Shown: piece by piece, positions 24,637 to 33,283 of the stretch
Layout of the letters: each line of letters starts with the position of its first letter
How positions within the stretch are numbered: the first letter of the stretch is position 1
NCBI RefSeq assembly: GCF_039822265.1
Contig: NZ_JBAJEX010000009.1
Location: forward strand, 1-64,000
Reading direction: 5' to 3'
Length of the DNA stretch: 64,000 nt
Source of the DNA: Thiobacter sp. AK1
GTDB taxonomy: Bacteria > Pseudomonadota > Gammaproteobacteria > Burkholderiales > Thiobacteraceae
The notes under the pieces: model-generated
Database searches by the model: none
Told to the model about the DNA's origin: nothing
What the model saw: only the letters and a program-made list of their open reading frames with translations
Position numbers and translations under genes: made by a program

Positions 24637-25371
24637 ATGACAACAACGACGGTATTTTTTGCGGCCCTGTTTTACGTGGCAACCGCCATTCTGGTGCTGG
24701 GCCTGGCGCGTAAGATCTATCAGTACGCCAAGACCCCTGCCCCCCTCAAGATTCCCACCACACCGGCGCCCACCACCAAGGCCGGTGTGATCATGCGCAT
24801 GGGACGCGAAGTCGTCCTGTTCGAGAGCCTGTTCAAGTCCAACAAATGGATCTGGATTTTCGGCTGGCTGTTCCATGTGGGCTTAGCCGTCGTCCTGTTC
24901 CGCCATCTGCGCTATTTCCAATACCCCGTGTGGGACATCGTGTCCTTCGAGTTCGTGCAAGCTGCCGGCAAGTACGCCTCCTTTGCCATGGTGGCCGGTC
25001 TGATCGGGCTGTGGGCACGCCGCTTTCTAGTGGACCGTGTTCGCTACATCACCACCCTGTCCGACCATCTGATTTTGCTCCTCTTGATCGGCATCGGTCT
25101 TACTGGCATGGGCATGACCTTCGTCTCCCACACCGACGTCGTCGGTCTCAAGATCTTCATGCTGGGACTCATGCGTTTCGAGATCAATCCGCTGCCGGAA
25201 GACCCGCTGTTGATGGCCCATCTGGCCCTGGTGGCCACGCTGATGATCATCTTCCCGATCAGCAAACTGCTGCACGCGCCCGGCGTGTTCTTCAGCCCCA
25301 GCCGCAATCAGGTGGATGATCCGCGCGAGCATCGTCACCTGGCGCCTTGGGCTACCGAACTGGAAAAATGA
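24637..25371 (+). CDS. dsrM: DsrM, membrane cytochrome b subunit of DsrMKJOP
   Basis: A 244-residue NarI-like membrane protein with about five transmembrane helices (for example FFAALFYVATAILVLGLA and LILLLLIGIGLTGMGMTFV) and His residues placed for two heme b groups (FHVGLAVVLFRHLR, MAHLALVAT). It transfers electrons between the quinone pool and DsrK. The start is ATG 24637 (MTTTTVFF); the ribosome site is weak. dsrK follows after 23 bp. Confidence 0.93.
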   Translation: MTTTTVFFAALFYVATAILVLGLARKIYQYAKTPAPLKIPTTPAPTTKAGVIMRMGREVVLFESLFKSNKWIWIFGWLFHVGLAVVLFRHLRYFQYPVWDIVSFEFVQAAGKYASFAMVAGLIGLWARRFLVDRVRYITTLSDHLILLLLIGIGLTGMGMTFVSHTDVVGLKIFMLGLMRFEINPLPEDPLLMAHLALVATLMIIFPISKLLHAPGVFFSPSRNQVDDPREHRHLAPWATELEK

Positions 25372-25394
25372 CGAGACAGGTTTAGGGGATCAAC

Positions 25395-26936
25395 GTGGCC
25401 GGACCGACCTTCGAGACACCGAAACTGCTAGACGATACCGCAACCCTGCCGATTCCTTCCGTCAAGCCGGGGGCGATGCAGGGCGTCCAGTCCTTCATTG
25501 CGGGAGACAAGATCCAAGAACAGCTCGGCTACCCGGGCGAACTCCTTCCCAACTGGAAGGAACGCGCCATTGAGCGCATGGGCGAGCTGCTCCAGAAATA
25601 CCGCGGCCTACAGGTCTTCCTCGACGCCTGCGTCCATTGCGGTGCCTGCACGGACAAGTGCCATTACTACCTGGGCACCGCCGATCCCAACAACATGCCA
25701 GTGGCGCGGCAAGAACTCGTGCGGAAGGTGTATCGCCGCTATTTCACCTTTGCCGGCAAATACTTCCCCAAGCTGGTGGGTGCGATCGACCTCACCGAGG
25801 AAGTGTTGGACCAGTGGTATAGCTACTTCTATCAGTGCTCGGAATGCCGTCGCTGCTCGGTGTACTGCCCCTATGGCATCGACACCGCAGAGATCACCAT
25901 GGCCGCACGGGAGATCATGGACTCCGTCGGACGTGGCCAGAAGTACTCCAACGAGATCCTGGGCAAGCTGCATCGCATCGGTAACAACCTGGGTCTGCCA
26001 GGACCTGCCCTGGAAGACACCCTGGCCGGTCTCGAAGAGGACATCCTCGCCGACACTGGCGTGCCCGTGCGCCTACCCATCGACCAGAAAGGTGCCGAGG
26101 TGCTGCTGGTCACGCCCTCAGCGGATTTCTTCTCCGAGCCCCATGTGGAGAGCCTAATCGGCTATGCCAAGGTATTCCACGCCGCCGGCATCAGCTGGAC
26201 GCTTTCCTCCACGGCTTCCGAAGCAGGCAACTTCGGCCTCTTCATCGGTAGCTACGAAAACATGCGCAAAGCCGCCTTGCGCATCCGCGAGGCGGCCCTG
26301 GAGTTGGGTGTCAAACGCATCGTGGTGGGCGAATGTGGCCATGCCTGGCGCGTCGCCTACAGCTTCTGGAACACCCTGATCGGTGTCGGCGCCGGCGCTG
26401 AAGACCCCTTCGGTAAAGCGCTGCAGCAACAGCTGGATCATCGTTACAAGCAGCCTTCCCACATCTGCGAAGTGACTTGGGATTTGATCCAGAAAGGCGC
26501 CATCAAGTTGGACAAGTCGGCCAACGATCATCGCATCGTGACCTTCCACGATTCCTGCAACGTCGCTCGGGCCTCGCGCATGGGCGACATCCCCGGCGGG
26601 CAGTTCATCATCCCCCGCGAAATCATCAAGGCCTCCTGTAACCACTTCTACGATATGGCGCCGGAAACCATCTACGAAGGCACCTTCTGCTGCGGAGGAG
26701 GTGGCGGCCTGCTCACGGACGACCTGATGGAAGTCCGCGTCAAGGGTGCCCTTCCGCGGATGCAGGCGTTGAAGCAGGTGGTCGATGACAGGAAGGTCAA
26801 CTTCATGGCCACCATCTGCGCCATCTGCAAGGCGCAGTTCACCAAGGTTCTCCCCTACTACGGCTTCCCTATGAGCATGGTGGGTGGAGTGCATCAGCTG
26901 GTGAGCACCGCGATCCAGCTGGGCTCCAACGAATAA
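25395..26936 (+). CDS. dsrK: DsrK, HdrD-like iron-sulfur subunit of DsrMKJOP
   Basis: A 513-residue cytoplasmic iron-sulfur protein thought to act on the DsrC disulfide or trisulfide. It has two ferredoxin-type motifs, CVHCGACTDKCHYY and CSECRRCSVYCPYG, and the CCG-type cluster motif in GTFCCGGGGG plus TICAICKAQF at the C-terminus. The start is GTG 25395 with AGGGGA upstream. It is between dsrM and dsrL, the standard order in sulfur oxidisers. Confidence 0.96.
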   Translation: MAGPTFETPKLLDDTATLPIPSVKPGAMQGVQSFIAGDKIQEQLGYPGELLPNWKERAIERMGELLQKYRGLQVFLDACVHCGACTDKCHYYLGTADPNNMPVARQELVRKVYRRYFTFAGKYFPKLVGAIDLTEEVLDQWYSYFYQCSECRRCSVYCPYGIDTAEITMAAREIMDSVGRGQKYSNEILGKLHRIGNNLGLPGPALEDTLAGLEEDILADTGVPVRLPIDQKGAEVLLVTPSADFFSEPHVESLIGYAKVFHAAGISWTLSSTASEAGNFGLFIGSYENMRKAALRIREAALELGVKRIVVGECGHAWRVAYSFWNTLIGVGAGAEDPFGKALQQQLDHRYKQPSHICEVTWDLIQKGAIKLDKSANDHRIVTFHDSCNVARASRMGDIPGGQFIIPREIIKASCNHFYDMAPETIYEGTFCCGGGGGLLTDDLMEVRVKGALPRMQALKQVVDDRKVNFMATICAICKAQFTKVLPYYGFPMSMVGGVHQLVSTAIQLGSNE

Positions 26937-26975
26937 AGCACGAAATCAGACGATCACGACGTAAGGAGAAGTCAG

Positions 26976-28925
26976 ATGGCAGCCCCGAACCAACCGAAGA
27001 CCGAAGGCTTGACGTTCCGCCGCTTCAAGGAAGGCCAGAGCCGCAAAGACCGGCGTTTGAGCGAATGGATTTTCCAAGGTGACGAATCGCACAAGTGCCC
27101 GGAATACGTCCTGTCCACGCCGCCCTGCCAGGGCAGCTGCCCCTCCGGTGAGGACATCCGGGGCTGGCTCAATATCGTGCGCGGCATCGAAAAACCCACG
27201 GGTGGCATGGGCTGGCAGGAGTATGCCTTCCGTCGTCTCACCGACGCCAACCCCTTCCCCGCGGTGATGGGTCGGGTCTGCCCCGCGCCTTGTGAGAAGG
27301 GCTGCAACCGTAACATGGTGGAAGATCACGTGGGCATCAACTCCGTGGAGCACTTCATCGGCAACTGGGCCCTGGAGCACAAGCTCGGCTTCGGCGAACC
27401 GGGCCCCGACACCGGCAAGAAAGTGGCCATCGTCGGTGGCGGCCCTGCTGGTCTGGCCGCGGCCTATCAGCTGCGCCGCAAGGGGCATGCCGTCACCATC
27501 TTCGATGAGCACGCGGAACTGGGCGGCATGATGCGCTACGGCATCCCCGGCTTCCGCACCCCGCGGGAAGTGCTGGATGGCGAAATCCAGCGCATTCTCG
27601 ATCTGGGTGTGGAGGTGCGACTGAACACCCGCGTGGGCCGCGACGTCACTCTGGAACAGCTCGACAAGGACTACGACGCGATCTTCTTTGCCATGGGCGC
27701 CCAATCCGGTCGCACCCTGCCGGTGCCCGGGTCGGATGCGCCCAACTGCGTGACCGCCATGGCTTTCCTGCGCGCCTTCAACGAAGGCCGCCTGCAGTAT
27801 GTGGGCAAGCGCGTCGTGGTGATCGGCGGCGGCGATACCTCCATCGACGTGGCGACCGTTGCGCGCCGTCTCGGCAACATCACCAAGATCAACGAAAGCG
27901 ATCGGCCCGAGTACGTGCTGCAGGGCCATGTCGCCCACGACGTGGCCGCGGTCTCCGCACGCGAGGGCGCCGAGGTGATTCTGATCTCGCGCGCCACCAT
28001 CGACAAGATGAATGCCAACAAGGCTGAAGTGGAGCACGCCTTGGCGGAAGGCATCGAAATCCGTGGCGGCGTCACACCGGTGGAAGTGATCAAAGGGCCG
28101 GATGGCCGCGCCACGCATCTGCGTGTGGCCGAGTTCGAAATGGTCAACGGTGAAACCAAGATCAAACCGGGCACCGAGACCGACATTCCGGCCGACCTCA
28201 TCGTCTCCGCCATCGGCCAAGCCGTGGACTTCACCGGTCTGGAGGAACTCAATAACGGCAAAGGCCTGATGAGCGCCGACAAGTTCTATCGTGTGCCGGG
28301 CAAGGAGAAATGGTTCGTGGGCGGCGACGTGCTGCGTCCGCATCTGCTGACGACAGCCATCGGCCATGCCGCCATCGCCGTGGACGGCATGGACGCCTAC
28401 CTGCGCGGGCAAGAGCTGGAGAAGCGGCCCAAGGTGGACGTGCGCCACTTTGACGAGGTGCGCAAGTGGATCGAGAGCGGCCATGAATACCGTGAGGTGC
28501 ATGGCTACTACGAGGGCACGTCCTTCGACAAGGGCATTCTGCACAACTTCGAGGACCGCTCCCAGAAGTACATCATTCCCGCCAACGAGCTGTTTTTGGG
28601 GCATTTCCCCTACACGCCGCGTAACAAGCGCAAGGAGATCATCCTCACCGCCGAGCAGGCCCTGGGCAACTTCCAGGAACGGCTGCTACCCCTGTCGGAA
28701 CAGGAGACGGTGGCAGAGGCGAAGCGCTGCATGTCCTGCGGTTTGTGCTTCGAATGCGACAACTGCGTGATCTACTGCCCGCAGACTGCCGTGTTCAAGG
28801 TGCCCAAGAAGGACAACCCGACCACCGGGCGTTACGTGGATACCGACTACACCAAGTGCATCGGTTGCCACATCTGCGCCGACGTGTGCCCCACCGGCTA
28901 CATCAAGATGGGCATGGGTGAGTGA
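26976..28925 (+). CDS. dsrL: DsrL, NAD(P)H:acceptor iron-sulfur flavoprotein
   Basis: A 649-residue relative of the small subunit of glutamate synthase; it passes electrons from DsrAB to NAD(P)+ during sulfur oxidation. The order is: N-terminal Cys domain (CPEYVLSTPPCQGSCPSG), FAD motif VAIVGGGPAGLAAAY, NAD(P) motif VVVIGGGDTSIDVA, and a C-terminal ferredoxin domain with CMSCGLCFECDNCVIYCP and CIGCHICADVCPTGY. SD AAGGAGA. The ferredoxin tail is the feature that separates DsrL from plain GltD. Its stop overlaps the dsrJ start. Confidence 0.96.
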   Translation: MAAPNQPKTEGLTFRRFKEGQSRKDRRLSEWIFQGDESHKCPEYVLSTPPCQGSCPSGEDIRGWLNIVRGIEKPTGGMGWQEYAFRRLTDANPFPAVMGRVCPAPCEKGCNRNMVEDHVGINSVEHFIGNWALEHKLGFGEPGPDTGKKVAIVGGGPAGLAAAYQLRRKGHAVTIFDEHAELGGMMRYGIPGFRTPREVLDGEIQRILDLGVEVRLNTRVGRDVTLEQLDKDYDAIFFAMGAQSGRTLPVPGSDAPNCVTAMAFLRAFNEGRLQYVGKRVVVIGGGDTSIDVATVARRLGNITKINESDRPEYVLQGHVAHDVAAVSAREGAEVILISRATIDKMNANKAEVEHALAEGIEIRGGVTPVEVIKGPDGRATHLRVAEFEMVNGETKIKPGTETDIPADLIVSAIGQAVDFTGLEELNNGKGLMSADKFYRVPGKEKWFVGGDVLRPHLLTTAIGHAAIAVDGMDAYLRGQELEKRPKVDVRHFDEVRKWIESGHEYREVHGYYEGTSFDKGILHNFEDRSQKYIIPANELFLGHFPYTPRNKRKEIILTAEQALGNFQERLLPLSEQETVAEAKRCMSCGLCFECDNCVIYCPQTAVFKVPKKDNPTTGRYVDTDYTKCIGCHICADVCPTGYIKMGMGE

Positions 28926-29404
28926 TGATGCGCGGGCCCGCCAAACTCGGTCGGCGCTCGGTGTGGAAATGGGCAGCGGGCCTCGCTGCCCTGCTCGCCC
29001 TCAGTTTGGGCGCCGTCGCTGGTGGCAGTGGTGACGGCGCGACGATGTCGAGCCGGACGCCCAAGCCCACCCTCGTCATCGAAAAGGGCGAGCGCTGTGT
29101 CGAAGACACGGCCTACATGCGCCGCAATCACATGAAGCTCCTGATGCACCAGCGGGACGACACCGTCCACAAGGGCATCCGGACTGAAAAACACAGCCTG
29201 CAAAACTGCATCAACTGTCACGCCAGCAGCAAGAATAACAGCGTGTTGGGTACCGATGAGAACTTCTGCCAGAGCTGCCACAGCTATGCAGCAGTGAAGC
29301 TGGACTGCTGGGATTGCCACGCCAGCAAGCCCAAGCAGCAAGCCACTGCACCGGCACCGGCCCTCGCGGTCGGCATGGCGGCAACTGCCGGAGGCAAGCA
29401 ATGA
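28925..29404 (+). CDS. dsrJ: DsrJ, periplasmic triheme cytochrome c
   Basis: A 159-residue cytochrome with an N-terminal membrane anchor (WAAGLAALLALSLGAV, about residues 16-31) and three CxxCH heme sites: CINCH, CQSCH and CWDCH. In DsrJ one heme has unusual His/Met/Cys ligation; a Cys near the N-terminus (GERCVED) is the likely ligand. The ATG at 28925 overlaps the dsrL stop (TGATGATG). A Pro/Ala-rich tail follows the third heme. Confidence 0.93.
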   Translation: MMRGPAKLGRRSVWKWAAGLAALLALSLGAVAGGSGDGATMSSRTPKPTLVIEKGERCVEDTAYMRRNHMKLLMHQRDDTVHKGIRTEKHSLQNCINCHASSKNNSVLGTDENFCQSCHSYAAVKLDCWDCHASKPKQQATAPAPALAVGMAATAGGKQ

Positions 29405-30147
29405 ACGAGAAGAACGCAAACCCGATCGATCAGGATCGCCGCCAGTTCCTGACCGCTTCAGCGGCCATGGCCGGGGTGGCCATCGCCCCCGGCGTACTCC
29501 TCTACAACATCGCCCATGGCAAGCCGGCGGACCAGCCGGTGAGCAACGCGGTGCGTTGGGGTATGCTGATCGACACTAACCAGTGCCGGGAAGGCTGTGA
29601 CGCCTGTGTCAAGGCGTGCGGTGAGGAAAATGGCTTCGGTCACGGCACTCGAGAAACCGATTCCCAGTGGATCCGCAAGGTAGAGCTCAAAGACATGCGC
29701 AGCGGACAGACCAAGTCGCTGCCGGTCATGTGCCAGCATTGCGCCGAGCCGCCTTGCGTGGATGTCTGCCCCACCGGTGCCTCTTTCAAGCGTGCCGATG
29801 GCATCGTCCTGGTGGATCGCCACATCTGCATCGGCTGCCGCTACTGCATGATGGCCTGCCCTTACAAGGCGCGCTCCTTCGTGCACGAGCGCATAACCGA
29901 CCAGAACCCGGACGTCCCGCGCGGTATAGGCTGCGTGGAGTCCTGCACCATGTGTGTGCACCGGGTGGATCGGGACCAGCAGCCGGCTTGCGTGGAAGCC
30001 TGCGCCAAGGCCGGTCACGGCGCCATCATCTTCGGCAACCTGAATGACCCCAACAGCGAGATCGCCAAGCGCATCGCGCAGTATGCCACCATGGAGTTAC
30101 GCGCCGACTTGAAACTCAATCTCGGTGTTCGTTATCAAGGGTTCTGA
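29401..30147 (+). CDS. dsrO: DsrO, periplasmic iron-sulfur protein
   Basis: A 248-residue protein with a twin-arginine signal (DRRQFLTASAAMAGVAIAPG) for Tat export. Four ferredoxin-type Cys groups follow: CREGCDACVKAC, CQHCAEPPCVDVCP, CIGCRYCMMACP and CVESCTMCVHR, as in DMSO-reductase B-like subunits. It connects DsrJ to DsrP. The start overlaps the dsrJ stop by 4 nt (ATGA). Confidence 0.94.
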   Translation: MNEKNANPIDQDRRQFLTASAAMAGVAIAPGVLLYNIAHGKPADQPVSNAVRWGMLIDTNQCREGCDACVKACGEENGFGHGTRETDSQWIRKVELKDMRSGQTKSLPVMCQHCAEPPCVDVCPTGASFKRADGIVLVDRHICIGCRYCMMACPYKARSFVHERITDQNPDVPRGIGCVESCTMCVHRVDRDQQPACVEACAKAGHGAIIFGNLNDPNSEIAKRIAQYATMELRADLKLNLGVRYQGF

Positions 30148-30149
30148 AC

Positions 30150-31355
30150 ATGCATATCACCTACCGCGAGGTCGAGGGCCGCAGTCCGCGCTACTGGGCA
30201 CTGCTCGGTCTCATCGGCCTGTTCGTCCTGATTGGCCTGGGCGCAGCCTGGTACATGGAACATCACGGCCACATCGTCACCGGCATGACCAACCAGATCG
30301 TCTGGGGCATGCCCCATGTGTTCGCAGTGTTCCTCATCGTGGCGGCCTCCGGCGCGCTCAACGCGGCCTCGATCGCCTCGGTGTTTGGCAAGACGGCCTA
30401 CAAGCCCCTGGCGCGTCTATCCGGCCTGGTGGCGGTGGCCTTGCTCGCCGGCGGCCTGATGGTGCTGATGCTGGATCTGGGGCGCCCAGACCGCGTGGTC
30501 GTGGCGGCCACCTACTATAACTTCAAGTCGGTGTTCGCTTGGAACGTGTTCCTGTACACGGGCTTCTTCACCTTCGTCGCGCTCTATTTGTGGACCATGA
30601 TGGACAGCACGGTCGGCGCCTACGGCAAATACGCGGGCATGGCGGCCTTCATCTGGCGCCTGGTGTTGACCACCGGTACCGGCTCCATCTTCGGCTTCCT
30701 GGTGGCGCGTGAGTCCTACAGCTCGGCCCTGTTGGCACCCATGTTCATTGTGCTGTCGTTCTCTTACGGCATGGCAGTGTATCTGCTGGTGCTGATCGCC
30801 TCCTATGTCTGGACCGGCCGGCCGCTGGGTGAGGCCCTCCTCAACCGCCTGGCCAAGCTGCTGGGTTGGTTCATCGCCGGCGCGCTCTACTTCGTGGTCG
30901 TGTTCCACATGACCAACCTCTACTTCACCAAATATCACGGCTTTGAAAAGTTCATCCTGGTAGAAGGCGGCGTCTACACGCAAATGTTCTGGATCGGCCA
31001 GATCCTGCTAGGCTCCGTGGTGCCCATGCTGATCCTGTTCAATCCGAAACTGCGTGCCTCGCGTGGCCTGCTGGTCACCGCCTGCCTGCTGGTGGTGCTG
31101 GGAGGACTCGCGCAAATGTACGTGACCATCATCGGCGGCCAAGCCTGGCCCTTGGACATTTTCCCGGGCTGGGAAGAACGTAGCACCTTCTTCGATGGTG
31201 TCGTCCACCCCTACAGCCCGTCACTGCCCGAGGTGCTCCTGGGTATAGGTGGTGTGGCCGTGGCGCTGGCCATCGTCACCATCGGCGTGAAAGTGCTGCG
31301 CTTCCTGCCGGAGAGCCTCTCCGATGCGGACGTGGATCCCCACGCCGCGAAGTAA
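30150..31355 (+). CDS. dsrP: DsrP, NrfD-type membrane subunit
   Basis: A 401-residue integral membrane protein of the NrfD/PsrC family with about ten transmembrane helices (for example YWALLGLIGLFVLIGLGAAW). It should exchange electrons with quinone on the periplasmic side. It begins 2 bp after dsrO. It is followed by a 116-bp gap with two hairpins (GGAGGAGGCA pairing with TGCCTTCCTCC, and GGGCCA-N6-TGGCCC near 31436-31453) before dsrN. Confidence 0.95.
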   Translation: MHITYREVEGRSPRYWALLGLIGLFVLIGLGAAWYMEHHGHIVTGMTNQIVWGMPHVFAVFLIVAASGALNAASIASVFGKTAYKPLARLSGLVAVALLAGGLMVLMLDLGRPDRVVVAATYYNFKSVFAWNVFLYTGFFTFVALYLWTMMDSTVGAYGKYAGMAAFIWRLVLTTGTGSIFGFLVARESYSSALLAPMFIVLSFSYGMAVYLLVLIASYVWTGRPLGEALLNRLAKLLGWFIAGALYFVVVFHMTNLYFTKYHGFEKFILVEGGVYTQMFWIGQILLGSVVPMLILFNPKLRASRGLLVTACLLVVLGGLAQMYVTIIGGQAWPLDIFPGWEERSTFFDGVVHPYSPSLPEVLLGIGGVAVALAIVTIGVKVLRFLPESLSDADVDPHAAK

Positions 31356-31471
31356 TCCATACTGGAGGAGGCATGCTTCCGTCTTCCCGCGCCGACCGGC
31401 GTTTGCCTTCCTCCTCTCCCCATGAGACAGAGGGGCCGGGCCACTGACCTGGCCCCATCTAAAGCGCAGCC

Positions 31472-32875
31472 ATGAGCCGCCTGCTCCTCTCCGCTGCACA
31501 CAAGTCTTCGGGCAAGACTACGGTCAGCATCGGCCTGTGTGCGGCGTTGCGCAGCCGTGGGCTCAGGGTGCAACCCTTCAAGAAAGGGCCGGATTACATC
31601 GATCCCATGTGGCTCAGCCAGGCTGCGGCTCGGCCGTGCTACAACCTGGATTTCTACATCCAGAGTCAGGAGGAAATCCTCGCCACCTTCACCAGCCACG
31701 CCTCGCATGCCGACCTGGCCTTGGTGGAAGGCAATAAGGGGCTCTATGATGGCCTCGATCTGGATGGTAGCAACAGCAATGCGGCGCTGGCCAAGCTGCT
31801 CGCCCTACCCGTGGTGCTGGTGCTGGACACGCGCGGCGTGATTCGTGGCGTGGCGCCGTTGCTTCTGGGCTATCAGGCCTTCGACCCGGCGGTGAACATC
31901 GCCGGCGTGATCCTTAACAACGTGGGCGGCAGCCGCCACGAGGCCAAGCTGCGCGCGGTCGTGGAGCACTACACCGACATTCCCGTGCTGGGCGCGGTCC
32001 ATCACGATACGGAGATGCAAATCCTAGAACGTCATCTGGGGCTGGTGCCCGCCAATGAAGCAGAAGCGGCGCAGGCGCAAATCCAGGCAATCGGCCAGCG
32101 CATCGCCAAGCAGGTGGATCTGGATCGTCTGCTTGCCGTGGCCGCCGCTGCGCCGCCTCTGGTGGCCCCCACGACACCACGCGCCAGCCTCAAGACGGGA
32201 GAAACGGTGCGAGTGGCCATCGCCCGGGATCGCGCCTTCGGTTTTTATTATGCCGACGATCTCGATGCACTGCGCGCGGCCGGTGCCGAACTGCTGCCCT
32301 TCGACGCTTTGCACGATCCCTGCCTGCCCGAAGCCGATGCCCTGTTCATAGGGGGCGGCTTCCCAGAAAGTTTCGCCGGCGAGCTCGCCGCCAACCGCAG
32401 CCTGCGCCAAGACATCCGCCGCGCCATCGAAGCCGGCCTGCCCACCTACGCCGAATGTGGTGGGCTCATGTACCTCGCCCGTAGTCTCACCAGCCAGGGC
32501 ACCACCCACGAGATGGTGGGCATCATTCCGGGCGACGTGGTGATGCACGCTAAGCCCGTGGGACGCGGCTACGTTCGGCTCAAGCCGACGCAAGCATGGC
32601 CCTGGCTTGCGCCAGGCGAAGAGATGGGATCGATTCAGGCCCATGAATTTCATTACTCGAGTCTGGAAAACCTGCCGCCCGGCCTCACCTATGCCTACGC
32701 AGTGCAGCGGGGCCATGGCATCGACGGCCGTTACGACGGTTTCGTGTACAAGAACCTGCTCGCCTCTTATACCCATCTCCGGGGCACTGCCGCATTCGAC
32801 TGGCCGGTGCGTTTCCTGGAATGGGTGAGACGTTGCCACATCCATCATCAACCCCGTCGCGCCTCTGCCGGTTAA
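31472..32875 (+). CDS. dsrN: DsrN, cobyrinate a,c-diamide synthase-like amidotransferase
   Basis: A 467-residue protein related to CbiA/CobB, thought to amidate siroheme to the siroheme amide used by DsrAB. The N-terminal P-loop SAAHKSSGKTT and the C-terminal class I glutamine amidotransferase domain with nucleophile Cys in YAECGGLMYL and catalytic His in QAHEFHYSS are both intact. Placement after dsrP and before dsrR matches Allochromatium-type operons. Confidence 0.92.
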   Translation: MSRLLLSAAHKSSGKTTVSIGLCAALRSRGLRVQPFKKGPDYIDPMWLSQAAARPCYNLDFYIQSQEEILATFTSHASHADLALVEGNKGLYDGLDLDGSNSNAALAKLLALPVVLVLDTRGVIRGVAPLLLGYQAFDPAVNIAGVILNNVGGSRHEAKLRAVVEHYTDIPVLGAVHHDTEMQILERHLGLVPANEAEAAQAQIQAIGQRIAKQVDLDRLLAVAAAAPPLVAPTTPRASLKTGETVRVAIARDRAFGFYYADDLDALRAAGAELLPFDALHDPCLPEADALFIGGGFPESFAGELAANRSLRQDIRRAIEAGLPTYAECGGLMYLARSLTSQGTTHEMVGIIPGDVVMHAKPVGRGYVRLKPTQAWPWLAPGEEMGSIQAHEFHYSSLENLPPGLTYAYAVQRGHGIDGRYDGFVYKNLLASYTHLRGTAAFDWPVRFLEWVRRCHIHHQPRRASAG

Positions 32876-32901
32876 ACGCGACGCATCGATAAGGAGTCAC
32901 C

Positions 32902-33279
32902 ATGTTCACCGTCACCCACCAGGCCGCTGTCCAAATCGCCAAGGCCGCCGAACTCAGCGGCGCCCAAGGCTTGGGCCTGCGCATCGCCGCCAAAATCACG
33001 CCAGAAGGTGATATCGAGTTCGGCATGGGCTTCGACGAGGCGCGCATCGAGGACATGGAAATCGTCTGCCAGGCGGGTGTGAACGTCCTGATCGGTCCCA
33101 AGAGCTGGGAAATCCTCAAGGGCGCCACCATGGACTACATGGAACTCGCGCCGGGTCAGTTTGGCTTCGTCTTCATTCCGCCCCGCCAAGAAGAACCGAC
33201 GCCCTCGGGTGGCGGCTGCAGCGCCCCAGGCTGTGGGTCCGGCGGCTGTGGTTCCGGCAGCGGCGGCAGCTGCGGCTGA
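32902..33279 (+). CDS. dsrR: DsrR, A-type (IscA-like) scaffold-fold protein
   Basis: A 125-residue protein of the HesB/IscA fold. DsrR proteins lack the three cluster-binding Cys of IscA and have been linked to control of dsr expression. Here the folded part (residues 1-100) likewise has only one Cys (IVCQAG). The C-terminus is unusual: a Gly/Ser tail with four Cys (GGGCSAPGCGSGGCGSG, then SCG) that could bind metal. SD AAGGAG precedes ATG 32902. The next gene starts 4 bp later. Confidence 0.88.
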   Translation: MFTVTHQAAVQIAKAAELSGAQGLGLRIAAKITPEGDIEFGMGFDEARIEDMEIVCQAGVNVLIGPKSWEILKGATMDYMELAPGQFGFVFIPPRQEEPTPSGGGCSAPGCGSGGCGSGSGGSCG

Positions 33280-33283
33280 AACA

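Noticed and set aside
26946-28604. 552-codon minus-strand open frame opposite dsrL
   Set aside because: Shadow of dsrL, with no ribosome site and no motif.
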